DNA from: Massilia sp. PAMC28688
GTDB lineage: Bacteria; Pseudomonadota; Gammaproteobacteria; Burkholderiales; Burkholderiaceae_D
Length of the DNA stretch: 64,000 nt
Direction of reading: 5' to 3'
NCBI RefSeq assembly: GCF_019443445.1
Contig: NZ_CP080378.1
Span: forward strand, 4,402,001 to 4,466,000
The translations under genes and the position numbers were made by a program. This document shows, in pieces, positions 9,820 through 19,963 of this stretch. The number at the start of each line of letters is the position of its first letter. Position 1 is the first letter of the stretch. Under the pieces are notes generated by a model. The model was not told the DNA's origin. It ran no database searches and saw only the letters and a program-made list of their open reading frames with translations.

Positions 9820-10966
9820 TTTGTCGATAGCAATGGTCGCCGGCGAAGTCTCCGGCGACATGCTGGCCGCGCGCCTGCTGGCGGGCCTGCGCCCGCAGCT
9901 GCCGCAGGCGCGCTTTCATGGCATTGGCGGCGAGCGCATGGCCGAGCAGGGCTTTGTGTCGCACATCCCCATGGACAAGCTGACCGTGCGCGGGCTGTTT
10001 GAAGTCATTCCGCGCTACCGCGAAATCAAGGCCATTCAAACGACGCTGCGCGACCAGCTCATTGCCGACAAGCCGGCGGTGTTCATCGGCGCCGATTACC
10101 CGGGCTTCAACCTGGGCCTGGAAATGCAGCTGCGCCAGGCCGGCATTCCGACCATGCATTTCGTCAGCCCGCAGATCTGGGCCTGGCGTGGTGGGCGCAT
10201 CAAGAAAATCATCAAGGCCGTGTCGCACATGCTGGTGATCTTCCCGTTCGAGGAAGAGATCTACAAGGCGGCCGGGGTGCCGGTGACCTATATCGGTCAT
10301 CCGCTGGCTGAAGTCATTCCCATGGAGCCTGATACGGCAGGCGCGCGGCGCAAGCTGGGCGTGCCGGACGATGTGCGCGTGGTCGCCGTGATGCCGGGCA
10401 GCCGCATGGGCGAGTTGAAATACCTGGCGGCGCCGTTCATCGAGGCGGTCAAGCTGCTGGCAAAACGCGACCCTGATCTGCGCTTCGTGGTGCCGATGGC
10501 GGGCGAACGCCAGCGTGTCTACTTCAACGAGCTGGTGGCCAAAGCCGGCCTGCAGGACGTGGCCATCGACCTGGTCGACAGTTCGCACACGGCCATTGAA
10601 GCGGCCGACGCGGTGCTGGTGGCATCCGGTACCGCCACCTTGGAAGTGGCGCTCTACAAGAAGCCCATGGTCATCGCCTACAAGGTCATGGCAGCATCCT
10701 GGCACATCATGAGGCACATGGGCTACCAGCCCTGGATTGGCCTGCCCAACATCCTGGCGCGCGAATTCCTGGTGCCGGAGTTCCTGCAGGGAGCCGCCAC
10801 GCCGCAGGCGCTGGCCGACGCCACCTGGCAGCAGCTCAGTGACGCGCCAAATCGCGCAAAGCTGGTGCAGCGCTTCACCGCCATGCATCACAGCCTGCTG
10901 CGCAACAGCGCGCAGGAAAGCGCCGACGCGGTCATGCGCGTGATTACCTCGTCGAAGGCATCATGA
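9803..10966 (+). CDS. lpxB: Lipid-A-disaccharide synthase
   Basis: Glycosyltransferase (GT19) that joins UDP-2,3-diacylglucosamine and lipid X into the lipid A disaccharide at the inner membrane. 387 residues from a GTG at 9803, which overlaps the last 17 bases of lpxA; the only close alternative is an ATG at 9833, which would begin right at the conserved MVAGEVSGD motif and leave no N-terminal residues, so GTG is preferred. [10 protein letters not shown] and [11 protein letters not shown], the substrate and nucleotide-binding signatures, are intact. Ends with an ATGA overlap with rnhB. Confidence 0.95.
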   Translation: MASSADLSIAMVAGEVSGDMLAARLLAGLRPQLPQARFHGIGGERMAEQGFVSHIPMDKLTVRGLFEVIPRYREIKAIQTTLRDQLIADKPAVFIGADYPGFNLGLEMQLRQAGIPTMHFVSPQIWAWRGGRIKKIIKAVSHMLVIFPFEEEIYKAAGVPVTYIGHPLAEVIPMEPDTAGARRKLGVPDDVRVVAVMPGSRMGELKYLAAPFIEAVKLLAKRDPDLRFVVPMAGERQRVYFNELVAKAGLQDVAIDLVDSSHTAIEAADAVLVASGTATLEVALYKKPMVIAYKVMAASWHIMRHMGYQPWIGLPNILAREFLVPEFLQGAATPQALADATWQQLSDAPNRAKLVQRFTAMHHSLLRNSAQESADAVMRVITSSKAS

Positions 10967-11658
10967 GAAAAAAGAAGGTCAATTTCTATCCCGGCCTGAA
11001 GAAAAACGCGCTGCCGTTTTCGCCAGAGGATATCGTGTGCGGCGTGGACGAGGCAGGGCGCGGGCCGCTGGCCGGCCCGGTGTTTGCGGCCGCCGTCATC
11101 CTGCATCCCGATCGCCCCATCGAGGGCCTGCGCGACTCCAAGAAGCTGACCGCGGAGCGGCGCGGCGAGCTGGCGCCGCTGATCAAGGAACATGCGCTGG
11201 CCTGGGCCATTGCGGAATGCTCGCACGAAGAAATCGACAATATTAACATCCTGCAGGCGACCATGCTGGCCATGCGGCGCGCGGTGGAAGCACTGGCCAC
11301 CATGCCGACCGTGGCCCTGATTGACGGCAACCGCAGTCCGGTGCTGTCGATCCGCTGCTGCCCGATCATTGAAGGTGACGACAAGGTCCACGCCATTTCG
11401 GCCGCTTCCATTCTGGCCAAGACGGCGCGCGACGCGGCGCTGGTGACGCTGCACGAGCTCTATCCGGAGTATGGCTTCGACCAGCACAAGGGCTACGGCA
11501 CGGCGCTGCACCTGGAGCGCCTGCGCGAGCATGGCGCCTGCCCGGTGCACCGCCGCTCGTTCTCGCCCGTGCGCGCGGTGCTGCCGGTGGCGCCGGGCGA
11601 CGCCTACCTGGGCGCGTCGATGGAATTCGATTTCGGCGACATGGACGAAGCGGCATGA
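10963..11658 (+). CDS. rnhB: Ribonuclease HII
   Basis: Endonuclease that cuts RNA in RNA-DNA hybrids and initiates removal of single misincorporated ribonucleotides. 231 residues; slightly longer than E. coli RNase HII because of a basic N-terminal stretch ([15 protein letters not shown]) and an acidic tail (DFGDMDEA). Acidic active site: D29 and E30 in [14 protein letters not shown], an Asp in ALIDGNRSP, and an Asp in AKTARDA. Overlaps lpxB and the following methylase gene by 4 bases each, so the three are read as a unit. Confidence 0.95.
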   Translation: MRKKKVNFYPGLKKNALPFSPEDIVCGVDEAGRGPLAGPVFAAAVILHPDRPIEGLRDSKKLTAERRGELAPLIKEHALAWAIAECSHEEIDNINILQATMLAMRRAVEALATMPTVALIDGNRSPVLSIRCCPIIEGDDKVHAISAASILAKTARDAALVTLHELYPEYGFDQHKGYGTALHLERLREHGACPVHRRSFSPVRAVLPVAPGDAYLGASMEFDFGDMDEAA

Positions 11659-12467
11659 AGGCCATTTCCTCGCGCGACAATCCGCTGTACAAGGAACTCA
11701 AGCATCTGGCGGGCAGCTCGCAGGCACGCAAGAAGGCGGGCCAGACGCTGCTCGACGGCGTCCATCTGTGCCAGACCTACGTGGCCATGCGCGGCGCGCC
11801 CCAGCACTGCATCGTATCCGACAGTGCCCTGGCCAACCCGGAAGTGGCCGACATCGTGCAGCAGGTGGAGGCCGCGCGCGCCCACTGCACCGTCATGCCG
11901 GATGCGCTCTACAACGCCCTGAGCCAGGTGGAACACGGCGTGGGCATCATGTTTCTGATCGCCACCCCGGTGCTGGAATTGCCGGCGGCCCTCAGTCAAG
12001 GCGCCGTCCTGCTCGACAACCTGCAAGACCCCGGCAACGTCGGCTCCATCCTGCGCAGCGCCGCGGCGGCCGGCATCGCGCACGTGTACTGCAGCGCCGG
12101 CACCGCCTTTTGCTGGTCGCCCAAGGTGTTGCGCGCGGCCATGGGTGCGCACTTCGTGGTCGACATCCACGAAAACGTCGACCTGGCCAGTCTGATCAAG
12201 TCCGCAACCATTCCCGTGCTTGCCACGAGCGGATACGCAACACAGCGCGTGTATGACGTTGATTTGCGTCAATCGGTGGCTTGGTTGTTCGGTCATGAGG
12301 GGCAAGGAGTTGCAGACGATCTGCTAGGATTGGCCAGCAATCAAGTTGTCATTCCTCATCTCGGCCAGATCGAATCGCTCAATGTGGCTGCCTGCGCGGC
12401 AGTGTGCTTCTTTGAACAGGTGCGCCAGCAGCAGAGCCGGCTCCAGGACGGGTCTGACAACGCTTGA
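11655..12467 (+). CDS. TrmH/SpoU-family RNA 2'-O-methyltransferase
   Basis: SAM-dependent SPOUT-class enzyme that 2'-O-methylates ribose in rRNA or tRNA; the exact nucleotide cannot be read from the sequence. 270 residues. An N-terminal L30e-like RNA substrate-binding domain (about 1-100, beginning [15 protein letters not shown]) precedes the trefoil-knot domain with its three motifs: [22 protein letters not shown] and [13 protein letters not shown]. Overlaps rnhB by 4 bases and closes the envelope operon. Closest familiar type is the RlmB-like/YsgA-like group found next to rnhB in Burkholderiales. Confidence 0.9.
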   Translation: MKAISSRDNPLYKELKHLAGSSQARKKAGQTLLDGVHLCQTYVAMRGAPQHCIVSDSALANPEVADIVQQVEAARAHCTVMPDALYNALSQVEHGVGIMFLIATPVLELPAALSQGAVLLDNLQDPGNVGSILRSAAAAGIAHVYCSAGTAFCWSPKVLRAAMGAHFVVDIHENVDLASLIKSATIPVLATSGYATQRVYDVDLRQSVAWLFGHEGQGVADDLLGLASNQVVIPHLGQIESLNVAACAAVCFFEQVRQQQSRLQDGSDNA

Positions 12468-12499
12468 TTTCGTGAAGGCTGGGCTTTCGTGGAGCGGCG

Positions 12500-13699
12500 A
12501 TGGACATTGGACAGTTGCATTTTCTGGTGGCGGAAGGCGACAGCCGCGTGCGCAAATCCTTGTGCGAGGCGCTGCGCCAGCTGGGGTCCGGGCGCATCAC
12601 TGAAGTGCCGGACGGGCATACGGCGCTGCGCTGCTTCCAGGATTCCTTCACGCCCGCCGTTGATATCGCCATCATCGACATCGCCCTGGCCGGCATGGAC
12701 GGGCTGGAACTGCTGCGCAACCTGGCCGCCATGAATTGCCGGGCGCGCGTGATCATCGTGGGCCAGCTTGCCAACAACCTCCTGTTTTCGATCGAGACCA
12801 TGGCCCAGGCGTATGGCATCGACCTGCTGGGTACACTCGGCAAACCCGTCAACGTGCAGGCGCTGAGCCAGCTGGTGCAGCATTACGCGCCGCCGGAGGC
12901 CCTGCTGGACCGGCCGGTGCCGCCCACCTTCACCTTTGCCGAGGTAGGCCATGCGCTGCAGGCGGGACAGTTCGAGCCTTACTTCCAGCCCAAGATCGCG
13001 CTCGACACCGGCCACGTGAAGGGACTGGAAGTGTTCGCCCGCTGGGTGCACCCGGTGCACGGCGAACTCGGTCCCGGTTCCTTCATCGACGCCCTGGAAG
13101 AAAACAGCCGGATTGATTTTCTCGACTGGTGCATGATCGAAAAATCGGTCGCATGCTGCCGCGACCTGCATGACCATGGCCTGCCCATTGAAGTGTCGAT
13201 CAACGTGGCGCCGGAAACGCTGGCCCATCCCGCCTTTTTGCAGCAGATATCGGCGTGCCTGGAACGGCATCAGGTCGCGCCCATGTACCTCACGTTCGAG
13301 ATGCCCGAGTCGTCGGTGCTCACGCATGACCCGAGCTTCCTGGAGCGGCTGGTGCGGCTGCGCATGATCGGCTACGGCCTGGCCATCGATGATTATGGGA
13401 CCGGGCGCTCCAACCTGCAGCTGCTGGCGCGCGTGCCGTTCACGGAACTGAAAATTGACCGCACCTTCGTGGACGGCGCCTCGCGCCGCAGGGCGCTGGG
13501 AACGGTGCTCAGCTCCTGCCTGGGCCTGGCGCGCAGTCTGGACCGGGAGTCGTGCGCCGTGGGCGTGGAGACGCGCCAGGACTGGGACTTCCTGCAAGGG
13601 CTGGGCTGCACATACGCGCAAGGCTATCATATCGCGCGGCCCATGAAGGCGAGCGCCTTTCCCGGCTGGCTGCAGGAGTGGATGCAGTTTTTTGACTGA
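12500..13699 (+). CDS. Response regulator with EAL (c-di-GMP phosphodiesterase-like) domain
   Basis: 399 residues: an N-terminal receiver domain (about 5-125) and a C-terminal EAL domain (about 150-395). In the receiver the phospho-acceptor D60 (IIDIALAGMDG) and the conserved lysine (GKPVN) remain, but the acidic pocket is AEGD rather than a DD pair and the switch Thr/Ser appears replaced by Gly (VIIVGQL). In the EAL domain the signature reads EVF instead of EAL; the metal and catalytic residues otherwise look kept (N in SINVAPE, E in FEMPES, DD in AIDDYGTG, K in ELKIDR, E in VGVETR, and QGY). So hydrolysis of c-di-GMP is plausible but not certain. No partner histidine kinase is adjacent. ATG at 12500 is 32 bases after the methylase. 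Confidence 0.85.
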   Translation: MDIGQLHFLVAEGDSRVRKSLCEALRQLGSGRITEVPDGHTALRCFQDSFTPAVDIAIIDIALAGMDGLELLRNLAAMNCRARVIIVGQLANNLLFSIETMAQAYGIDLLGTLGKPVNVQALSQLVQHYAPPEALLDRPVPPTFTFAEVGHALQAGQFEPYFQPKIALDTGHVKGLEVFARWVHPVHGELGPGSFIDALEENSRIDFLDWCMIEKSVACCRDLHDHGLPIEVSINVAPETLAHPAFLQQISACLERHQVAPMYLTFEMPESSVLTHDPSFLERLVRLRMIGYGLAIDDYGTGRSNLQLLARVPFTELKIDRTFVDGASRRRALGTVLSSCLGLARSLDRESCAVGVETRQDWDFLQGLGCTYAQGYHIARPMKASAFPGWLQEWMQFFD

Positions 13700-13846
13700 T
13701 TATCTCGCTAGTGAGGCAGCGGACAGCACTATTGGATGGGCATTACGACGGTTTTTGGTGGTGGGGAATTACGGAGTTGTGTCCGTTATTGCCTGCGACA
13801 CTTTCGGACAGAACCAGCGGTGATATTGCACCGCCTCCCGCTGCAT

Positions 13847-15271
13847 TCAACTGCCGCGCCGGTTGACCTTCCTCGCCACCTGGCGCACGGGTGCTGGCGG
13901 CGCCGCTTGCTGAACGGCGACGGCGCGGTCGGGAAAGCGCGCAGCCAGGCCGGCACGGATACGCACCAGGTCTTCCTGCGCCAAGGCCGGTGTGGCCTCG
14001 ATGGCCAGGACCAGGACCGGGCCACCTGCCTGAGTATCACCCGCGCCCGCGCCCGCGCCGTCCCCGCCGGCTTCGACCACTTGCCCATCGCGTGACCCGC
14101 TCACCCCGTCACCCACCGCAATGGTTTTGATGTCAGGATAGGCTGCCAGCAGTTCGCGGATCACTTGTGCCTGCAAGGAGCGCTGCAGGTTTGCCTTTGC
14201 CAATTCGATGCGCATGGCATTGAAGGCTTTGTCCTCTGCCGCTTCAGGCACGGCGCGATCGGCCTGCAGTTCGCGCCGCAACTGTTCCCGCAGCGCGATC
14301 ACGTCCAGCTTTTCGCCCACGCTGCGGATTTGCAGCGTGGCCCGGACAAATCCCTTGCTTTGCAGGCGCTGCTGCAGCCGGGCCTGTTCGGCGGGCGAAA
14401 CCGGGTTGCCGCCGATGACGATGGAAAGCCGGCGTTCCTTCAGCGACGTTTCTTTCGACAACACCAGCACGCCCCGCTGCCGTTCCAGTGCCGCGCTGAC
14501 ATCCCTGCTCGCGGCCAGGAACAGCTGGTCCTGCACCAGGCGATAAGCGAGAAAGCCGCTGGGCACGGTCAGCGTGAGCATGCACACGCCAATGGCAAGG
14601 TGCACGCGCAGCCGGCGGCGCGGGTCCGCTTCCTTGTGTTCCGGCAGGCGAAGCAGCTTGACGAACAGGTAGGTGGCCAGGGCAATGAAAAAGGCGTTGA
14701 TCACGAACAGGTAGGCGGCGCCTGCGGCAAAATTCCAGTGGCCATTGGCCAGGCCGTATCCGACCGTGCACAGCGGCGGCATCAGAGCCGTTGCAATGGC
14801 AGCGCCTGGAATGATGGTCGAGACATCTCTGCGGGTGTGGGCAATGATTCCCGCACAGCCGCCAAAAAAGGCGATCAGCACGTCCCACAGGGTGGGCGAG
14901 GTGCGCGCCAGCAGTTCGGTGTGGGCTTCAGACAAAGGGCTCAGATAGAAGTACACGGTCGACGTGAACACGCTGAGCAGAACGAACACGCCCAGGCCGC
15001 GGCCCGCATTGCGGATCAGGTGTGAATCGCTGATGCCTGCGCCGTAGCCAATGGCCAGCAGCGGGCCCATCAGGGGCGAGATCAGCATGGCGCCGATCAC
15101 CACGGCGGTCGAATTCACATTGAGGCCAACCGACGCAATCAGGATGGCAAAGAAAAGCACCCACAGGTTGGTGCCGCCGATTCGCGCGCCGCCGCGGATA
15201 CTGCGGTCGATCACGTCACTTTCGTGTTGATCGTGCCGCAGGTCGAACCATTTTCTCAGGATTGCCCACAT
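13847..15271 (-). CDS. DUF389 (TIGR00341-like) membrane protein
   Basis: 474 residues. The N-terminal half is the DUF389 membrane domain: the motif LNVNSTAVVIGAMLISPLMGP, read here in pieces as NSTAVVIGAMLISPLMGP and the later GCAGIIA and IPGAAIATALMPPL, with about seven transmembrane helices (30-260). The C-terminal half is soluble: a domain with IVIGGNPVSPAEQARLQ (about 295-345), a charged helix, then an Ala/Gly-rich low-complexity insert and a small alpha/beta segment (VLVLAIEATPALAQEDLVRIRAGL). The function of the family is not established. It is alone on the minus strand, facing the REC-EAL gene tail to tail; 147 bases between them hold no clear terminator. Confidence 0.85.
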   Translation of the reverse strand: MWAILRKWFDLRHDQHESDVIDRSIRGGARIGGTNLWVLFFAILIASVGLNVNSTAVVIGAMLISPLMGPLLAIGYGAGISDSHLIRNAGRGLGVFVLLSVFTSTVYFYLSPLSEAHTELLARTSPTLWDVLIAFFGGCAGIIAHTRRDVSTIIPGAAIATALMPPLCTVGYGLANGHWNFAAGAAYLFVINAFFIALATYLFVKLLRLPEHKEADPRRRLRVHLAIGVCMLTLTVPSGFLAYRLVQDQLFLAASRDVSAALERQRGVLVLSKETSLKERRLSIVIGGNPVSPAEQARLQQRLQSKGFVRATLQIRSVGEKLDVIALREQLRRELQADRAVPEAAEDKAFNAMRIELAKANLQRSLQAQVIRELLAAYPDIKTIAVGDGVSGSRDGQVVEAGGDGAGAGAGDTQAGGPVLVLAIEATPALAQEDLVRIRAGLAARFPDRAVAVQQAAPPAPVRQVARKVNRRGS

Positions 15272-15473
15272 ATCTTCATCTCACAGTGCAGCGCCGTGCA
15301 CAGGTGGCGACGGCAACGCGGCAGTATATCAGCGCTCGTTGCCCACACTCATGTGCTCCGGTGCACCAATGTCAACAGGACATGCGCAATCTTGTGTTTG
15401 TGGTAACGTGTCGTGCCTTGGCTTTTGCCTTATCACTGTCTCGGCCCGCGCCGAGCTGTTACCCGGGATTCCT

Positions 15474-15854
15474 ATGCTGAAACCAATTCTTGCAGTGGCA
15501 TTCGCGTGTACAACGTTTTTTTCTTCCCCAGCCTGCCGGGCCCAGGACAGCGAAGGGTCTTCAGGGCTTGACTGTGGGCAAGGTCCGGTGCAGAAGACCT
15601 TTGGTGCCTCGCCCTGGCTCGTGTATGCCTGTTCCGACAATACCTCGGTGGTCGTGGTGAGTGCGCCGGACAGCCCCGGCAACCCGTTCTATTTCATGCT
15701 GTACTTGAAGGAGGGCGTGCGCTACGTGATGGGCAGAGGCACAGGGTCGCCTGCCGTCAGCGCCGCCGCGCACAAGGAAATCATCAGGCTGAACGAGGAA
15801 GAAATCGCCGCGCTGATCAATGCCGCCAATGCGGTACCCAGGGCGGCGCGATAA
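15474..15854 (+). CDS. Small secreted protein of unknown function
   Basis: 126 residues from the ATG at 15474, chosen because it yields a clean signal peptide (MLKPILAVAFACTTFFSS, cleavage probably after CRA near residue 23); the reading frame is open further upstream but would bury that signal. The mature part has two cysteines (LDCGQG and YACSD) that could form a disulfide, a hydrophobic strand pair (SVVVVSAP, FYFMLYL) and a C-terminal acidic helix. No recognised domain. Flanked by DUF389 (divergent) and ppsR (convergent). Confidence 0.6.
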   Translation: MLKPILAVAFACTTFFSSPACRAQDSEGSSGLDCGQGPVQKTFGASPWLVYACSDNTSVVVVSAPDSPGNPFYFMLYLKEGVRYVMGRGTGSPAVSAAAHKEIIRLNEEEIAALINAANAVPRAAR

Positions 15855-15888
15855 CCCATTGGCAGGCCTGTAGCGGCGGCGCGGCGGC

Positions 15889-16737
15889 TCAATAATCGCG
15901 CCGGTCCGGCTTGATCTCCTGCAAGATGGTGGTCGCGATTTCCTCGATCGACTTGGTGGTCGACGACAGCCAGCGTATGCCTTCGCGCTTCATCATCAAT
16001 TCTGCCTCGTTGACTTCATAGCGGCAGTTTTCGATGGATGCGTACTTGCTGCCGGCGCGACGCTCGTGGCGAATCTCCGACAAGCGTTCCGGCGTAATGC
16101 TCAGGCCGAAAATCTTGGCCCGAAATGGCGGCAGCGATGATGGCAGCTTGCCGCGCTCGAAATCGTCGGGGATGAGTGGGTAATTGGCAGCCTTGATCCC
16201 GTACTGCATCGCCAGATACAGGCTGGTAGGCGTCTTGCCCGAGCGCGAAACGCCTACCAGGATCACATCGGCCTGCGCCAGGTTCTTGTGCGACTGGCCA
16301 TCGTCGTGCGCGAGCGAGAAGTTGATGGCTTCGATGCGGTTCTTGTATTCCTCACTGTCGACCACGTTATGCGAACGGCCGATGGTATGGGTCGACTTGA
16401 CGCCCAGTTCCTGCTCCAGCGGCGCCACGAAAGTCTGGATCAGGTCCATGTGCATGCCGTGCGCCTTGCGGATCACGGCCGACAAATCGGGCTTGACGAG
16501 CGTGGAAAACACGATCGGATGCTGGTTGTCGACGGCGTAGGTTTCATTGATCTTGCGCGCGGCATCGTAGGCCTTTTCCAGCGTATCGATGAAGGGCAGG
16601 CGAATCTGGCGAAAGCGCAGATCGAACTGCGTCAATACGGCGTGGCCAAAGGTTTCCGCGGTAATGCCGGTGCCGTCCGACACAAAGAAAACGGTGCGGG
16701 CGGAGGTGGGAAGGGGCGGGCGCGGTTCTGTTGTCAT
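15889..16737 (-). CDS. ppsR: PEP synthetase regulatory protein (bifunctional kinase/pyrophosphorylase)
   Basis: DUF299 family enzyme that inactivates PEP synthase by ADP-dependent phosphorylation of a threonine next to the catalytic His, and reactivates it by Pi-dependent dephosphorylation. 282 residues from the ATG at 16737 (MTTEPRP); a longer in-frame start at 16767 is less likely. The N-terminal [14 protein letters not shown] motif and the phosphate-binding loop GVSRSGKT at residues 162-169 are both diagnostic. Transcribed divergently from ppsA, its target, across a 175-base shared control region. Confidence 0.95.
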   Translation of the reverse strand: MTTEPRPPLPTSARTVFFVSDGTGITAETFGHAVLTQFDLRFRQIRLPFIDTLEKAYDAARKINETYAVDNQHPIVFSTLVKPDLSAVIRKAHGMHMDLIQTFVAPLEQELGVKSTHTIGRSHNVVDSEEYKNRIEAINFSLAHDDGQSHKNLAQADVILVGVSRSGKTPTSLYLAMQYGIKAANYPLIPDDFERGKLPSSLPPFRAKIFGLSITPERLSEIRHERRAGSKYASIENCRYEVNEAELMMKREGIRWLSSTTKSIEEIATTILQEIKPDRRDY

Positions 16738-16785
16738 ATTTGTCCGGTCTGAGTCACATGCTGCCAATGTTTCAAGTGTTGTGCG

Positions 16786-16814
16786 CTGTAAATTTGCGCT
16801 TCACGCGGTAAAAT
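16786..16814 (+). promoter_or_regulatory. Possible ppsA promoter in the ppsR-ppsA divergent region
   Basis: A -10-like hexamer TAAAAT at 16809-16814 is preceded, with a 17-base spacer, by CTGTAA at 16786-16791 (three matches to TTGACA). The region 16738-16912 must contain both divergent promoters; this pair is the best plus-strand candidate but the -35 match is poor. Confidence 0.3.
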
Positions 16815-16912
16815 GCGCTGATCCGTAACAATTGTGCTGCACCACACCAAGAATAACAAGAACAGTCAGCTAGCTACACGTAAAGATTTCTATCAATAGT
16901 AAGGGTGTAACC

Positions 16913-19360
16913 ATGACAAGTTTGTCCAACGCAGCATACAAGGAGTCGAGCGCCGGCAGCACCGCAGGCAGCACGTATGTCGCCCCGTTCGAAGCCTTGC
17001 GCATGACCGATGTGGAATCGGTCGGCGGCAAGAACGCCTCGCTTGGCGAAATGATCAGCCAGCTGGCCGCGGCCGGCGTGCGCGTGCCCGGTGGCTTTGC
17101 CACCACGGCCGACGCCTTCCGCGATTTCCTGACCCATGGCGTCAATGGCGGCCCATCGCTGGCCGACCGCATCGCCACGCGCCTGGAAGGCCTCGATATT
17201 GACGACGTGCGTTCGCTGGCCGCCGCCGGCGCCGAGATTCGCCAGTGGATTGTCGAAACCCCGTTCCAGGAGCGCCTGGAGCAGGAGATTCGCGCGTTCT
17301 ACGAGCGCCTGGTTGCCGATTCCGAGACCGAAATGTCGTTTGCCGTGCGCTCGTCCGCGACCGCCGAAGACTTGCCGGATGCATCGTTCGCAGGCCAGCA
17401 GGAGACCTTCCTGAACGTGGTCGGTATCGACAATATTCTGGAAGCGATGAAGCATGTGTTTGCGTCGCTGTACAACGACCGCGCCATCTCGTACCGCGTG
17501 CACAAGGGCTTTACCCACGCTGAAGTGGCACTGTCGGCCGGCGTGCAGCGCATGGTCCGTTCCGACCTGGGCGCGGCCGGCGTGATGTTTACGCTCGATA
17601 CCGAGTCCGGCTTCAAGGATGTGGTGTTCGTCACTTCCAGCTACGGCCTGGGCGAAACGGTGGTGCAGGGCGCGGTCAATCCCGACGAATTCTACGTCCA
17701 TAAGCCCATGCTGGAACAGGGCAAGTCGCCTGTCATCCGCCGCAATATCGGCTCCAAGCTGCTGAAGATGGAATTTACCGCGGAAGCGAAGGCTGGCCGC
17801 TCGGTGCGCACCGTCGATGTGCCGATTGAACTGCGCAACCGCTATTCGCTGACCGACGAAGAAGTGGTGGAACTGGCCAAGTACGCCGTCATCATCGAGA
17901 ACCACTATGGCCGTCCTATGGACATCGAGTGGGGCAAGGATGGCCGCGACGGCAAGCTGTACATCCTGCAGGCGCGTCCGGAGACGGTCAAGTCGCAGCA
18001 GAAGTCGACCGACGCGCAGCAGCGCTTCAAGCTCAAGGGCACGGGCACGGTGCTGGTGTCGGGCCGCGCCATCGGCCAGAAGATTGGCGCCGGTCCCGTG
18101 CGCGTGATCAGCGACCCGTCGGAGATGGAGCGCGTGCAGCCGGGCGACGTGCTGGTGGCCGACATGACGGACCCCAACTGGGAACCGGTCATGAAGCGCG
18201 CTTCCGCCATTGTCACCAACCGCGGCGGCCGTACCTGCCACGCAGCGATCATCGCGCGTGAACTGGGCGTGCCCGCTGTCGTGGGCTGCGGCGACGCGAC
18301 CGAGATCCTCAAGGACGGTACCTTCGTCACGGTATCTTGCGCCGAAGGCGACGAAGGCATGATCTATGACGGCCTGCTGGAAACGGAAGTGACGGAAACG
18401 GCGCGTGGCGAACTGCCCCCCATCGCCACCAAGATCATGATGAACGTCGGTAACCCGCAGCTGGCCTTCGACTTCCAGTCGATTCCCAACGGCGGCGTGG
18501 GCCTGGCCCGTCTTGAGTTCATCATCAACAACAACATCGGCGTGCATCCGAAAGCGATTCTGGAATATCCGAACATCGACGCTGACCTCAAGAAGGCAGT
18601 GGAATCGGTGGCACGCGGCCATGCTTCGCCAAAAGCCTTCTACATCGACAAGCTGGCCGAAGGCATCGCCACCATCGCCGCCGCCTTCTGGCCAAAGCCG
18701 GTGATCGTGCGCCTGTCGGACTTCAAGTCCAACGAATACAAGAAGCTGATCGGCGGTTCGCGCTACGAGCCGGATGAGGAAAACCCGATGCTGGGCTTCC
18801 GTGGCGCGGCGCGCTACCTGTCGGAAGACTTCGCGGAGTCGTTCGAGATGGAGTGCTCGGCCATGAAGCGCGTGCGCAACGACATGGGCCTGACCAACGT
18901 GGAGATCATGGTACCGTTCGTGCGTACCCTGGGCCAGGCAGAAAAGGTCGTGAACCTGCTGGCCAAGAATGGCCTCAAGCGTGGCGAGAACGGCCTGCGG
19001 CTGATCATGATGTGCGAAGTGCCATCGAACGCGATCCTGGCCAAGGAGTTCCTTGAACACTTTGACGGCTTTTCCATCGGTTCCAACGACCTGACCCAGC
19101 TCACCCTGGGCCTGGACCGCGACTCCGGCATGGCGCTGCTGGCAGCCGACTTTGACGAGCGCGATCCTGCCGTCAAGGCCATGCTGTCGATGGCAATCAA
19201 GGCTTGCCGCGAGCAGGGCAAGTACATCGGCATCTGCGGCCAGGGCCCTTCCGACCATCCTGACTTCGCGGCCTGGCTGATGGAGCAGGGTATCGAATCG
19301 ATGTCGCTCAACCCTGACTCGGTGATCGACACCTGGCAGAAGCTGGCGGCCATGAAGTAA
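16913..19360 (+). CDS. ppsA: Phosphoenolpyruvate synthase
   Basis: Makes PEP from pyruvate and ATP (giving AMP and Pi), the entry to gluconeogenesis from three-carbon compounds. 815 residues. Domain order: N-terminal ATP-grasp pyruvate/phosphate dikinase domain (about 25-370; [30 protein letters not shown]), the swivelling phosphohistidine domain with catalytic H443 in [11 protein letters not shown], and the C-terminal PEP-utilising TIM barrel with CEVPSNAI and SIGSNDLTQ. The threonine in RTCH next to the histidine is the residue PpsR phosphorylates in this family. Preceded by aaggg about 10 bases before the ATG and followed by a strong terminator. Confidence 0.97.
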   Translation: MTSLSNAAYKESSAGSTAGSTYVAPFEALRMTDVESVGGKNASLGEMISQLAAAGVRVPGGFATTADAFRDFLTHGVNGGPSLADRIATRLEGLDIDDVRSLAAAGAEIRQWIVETPFQERLEQEIRAFYERLVADSETEMSFAVRSSATAEDLPDASFAGQQETFLNVVGIDNILEAMKHVFASLYNDRAISYRVHKGFTHAEVALSAGVQRMVRSDLGAAGVMFTLDTESGFKDVVFVTSSYGLGETVVQGAVNPDEFYVHKPMLEQGKSPVIRRNIGSKLLKMEFTAEAKAGRSVRTVDVPIELRNRYSLTDEEVVELAKYAVIIENHYGRPMDIEWGKDGRDGKLYILQARPETVKSQQKSTDAQQRFKLKGTGTVLVSGRAIGQKIGAGPVRVISDPSEMERVQPGDVLVADMTDPNWEPVMKRASAIVTNRGGRTCHAAIIARELGVPAVVGCGDATEILKDGTFVTVSCAEGDEGMIYDGLLETEVTETARGELPPIATKIMMNVGNPQLAFDFQSIPNGGVGLARLEFIINNNIGVHPKAILEYPNIDADLKKAVESVARGHASPKAFYIDKLAEGIATIAAAFWPKPVIVRLSDFKSNEYKKLIGGSRYEPDEENPMLGFRGAARYLSEDFAESFEMECSAMKRVRNDMGLTNVEIMVPFVRTLGQAEKVVNLLAKNGLKRGENGLRLIMMCEVPSNAILAKEFLEHFDGFSIGSNDLTQLTLGLDRDSGMALLAADFDERDPAVKAMLSMAIKACREQGKYIGICGQGPSDHPDFAAWLMEQGIESMSLNPDSVIDTWQKLAAMK

Positions 19361-19382
19361 GCAGCGCAGTCTGTACTGACCA

Positions 19383-19416
19383 GCAAAAGGCCCGGCGCAT
19401 GCGCCGGGCCTTTTGC
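19383..19416 (+). terminator. Strong terminator after ppsA (34-base perfect palindrome)
   Basis: Two 17-base arms, gcaaaaggcccggcgca and its exact reverse complement, form a perfect inverted repeat. The GC-rich stem is bordered by AAAA on the left and TTTT on the right, so it can terminate transcription in both directions, though all neighbours are on the plus strand. Confidence 0.85.
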
Positions 19417-19519
19417 ATCATGCATCCCGACGCGCTTGACAGGGCCGGCAACTATCACCATCATCATGATAAGAAATGCAATTCGCCTTCGCGCTGCATG
19501 ATTTTTGCAAGGGGCCGCA

Positions 19520-19942
19520 ATGAGTGAATGGATGTTCTGGCTGGCGCTCGCAGGCGTGCTGGTGGTGTTTGAACTGTTCACCGGCACGTTCTATGTGCTG
19601 ATGATCGCCATCGGCATTGCCGCCGGCGGGGTGGCGGCCATGATGGGCATGTCGCTGCCGGTCCAGTTCCTGGCCGCTGCCATCATTGGCCTGGCTGCCA
19701 CCGGCATTTTGCATCGCAGCCGCTTTGGGCGCCCGCTCAAGTCCGATCCCGCACGCGACCCCAACATCAACCTCGACATCGGCCAGACCATCGAGGTGTC
19801 ATCCTGGTCTGACGGCCACGCGCGCGTGCCTTACCGCGGCGCGCTGTGGGATGTGGACCTGGCGCCCGGCGCCATCGCGCAAGCGGGCACCTATCGTATC
19901 GTGGAAGTGCAGGGCAGCCGCCTGCTCGTGACCAACCAATAG
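19520..19942 (+). CDS. NfeD family membrane protein
   Basis: Short NfeD-like partner of SPFH proteins: an N-terminal membrane part (two to three hydrophobic helices, residues 5-70, with FELFTGTFYVLMIAIG) and a C-terminal OB-fold-like domain (about 85-140; YRGALWDVDLAPG). 140 residues from the ATG at 19520; a TTG at 19505 is in frame but unnecessary. E. coli counterpart is YbbK's partner YbbK/QmcA neighbour, and the pairing with the SPFH gene 21 bases downstream is the typical arrangement. Thought to act in membrane-protein quality control or membrane organisation; the precise role is unsettled. Confidence 0.88.
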   Translation: MSEWMFWLALAGVLVVFELFTGTFYVLMIAIGIAAGGVAAMMGMSLPVQFLAAAIIGLAATGILHRSRFGRPLKSDPARDPNINLDIGQTIEVSSWSDGHARVPYRGALWDVDLAPGAIAQAGTYRIVEVQGSRLLVTNQ

Positions 19943-19963
19943 CCACTCACTGAAAGGGCCACC

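Noticed and set aside
15339..15473. Longer N-terminus for the small secreted protein
   Set aside because: It would place 45 cysteine-rich residues ahead of a perfect signal peptide; the ATG at 15474 is more credible.
16874..19258. Long open frame opposite ppsA
   Set aside because: Same cause: codon bias of a real gene mirrored on the other strand; Arg/His-rich product with no recognisable domain.
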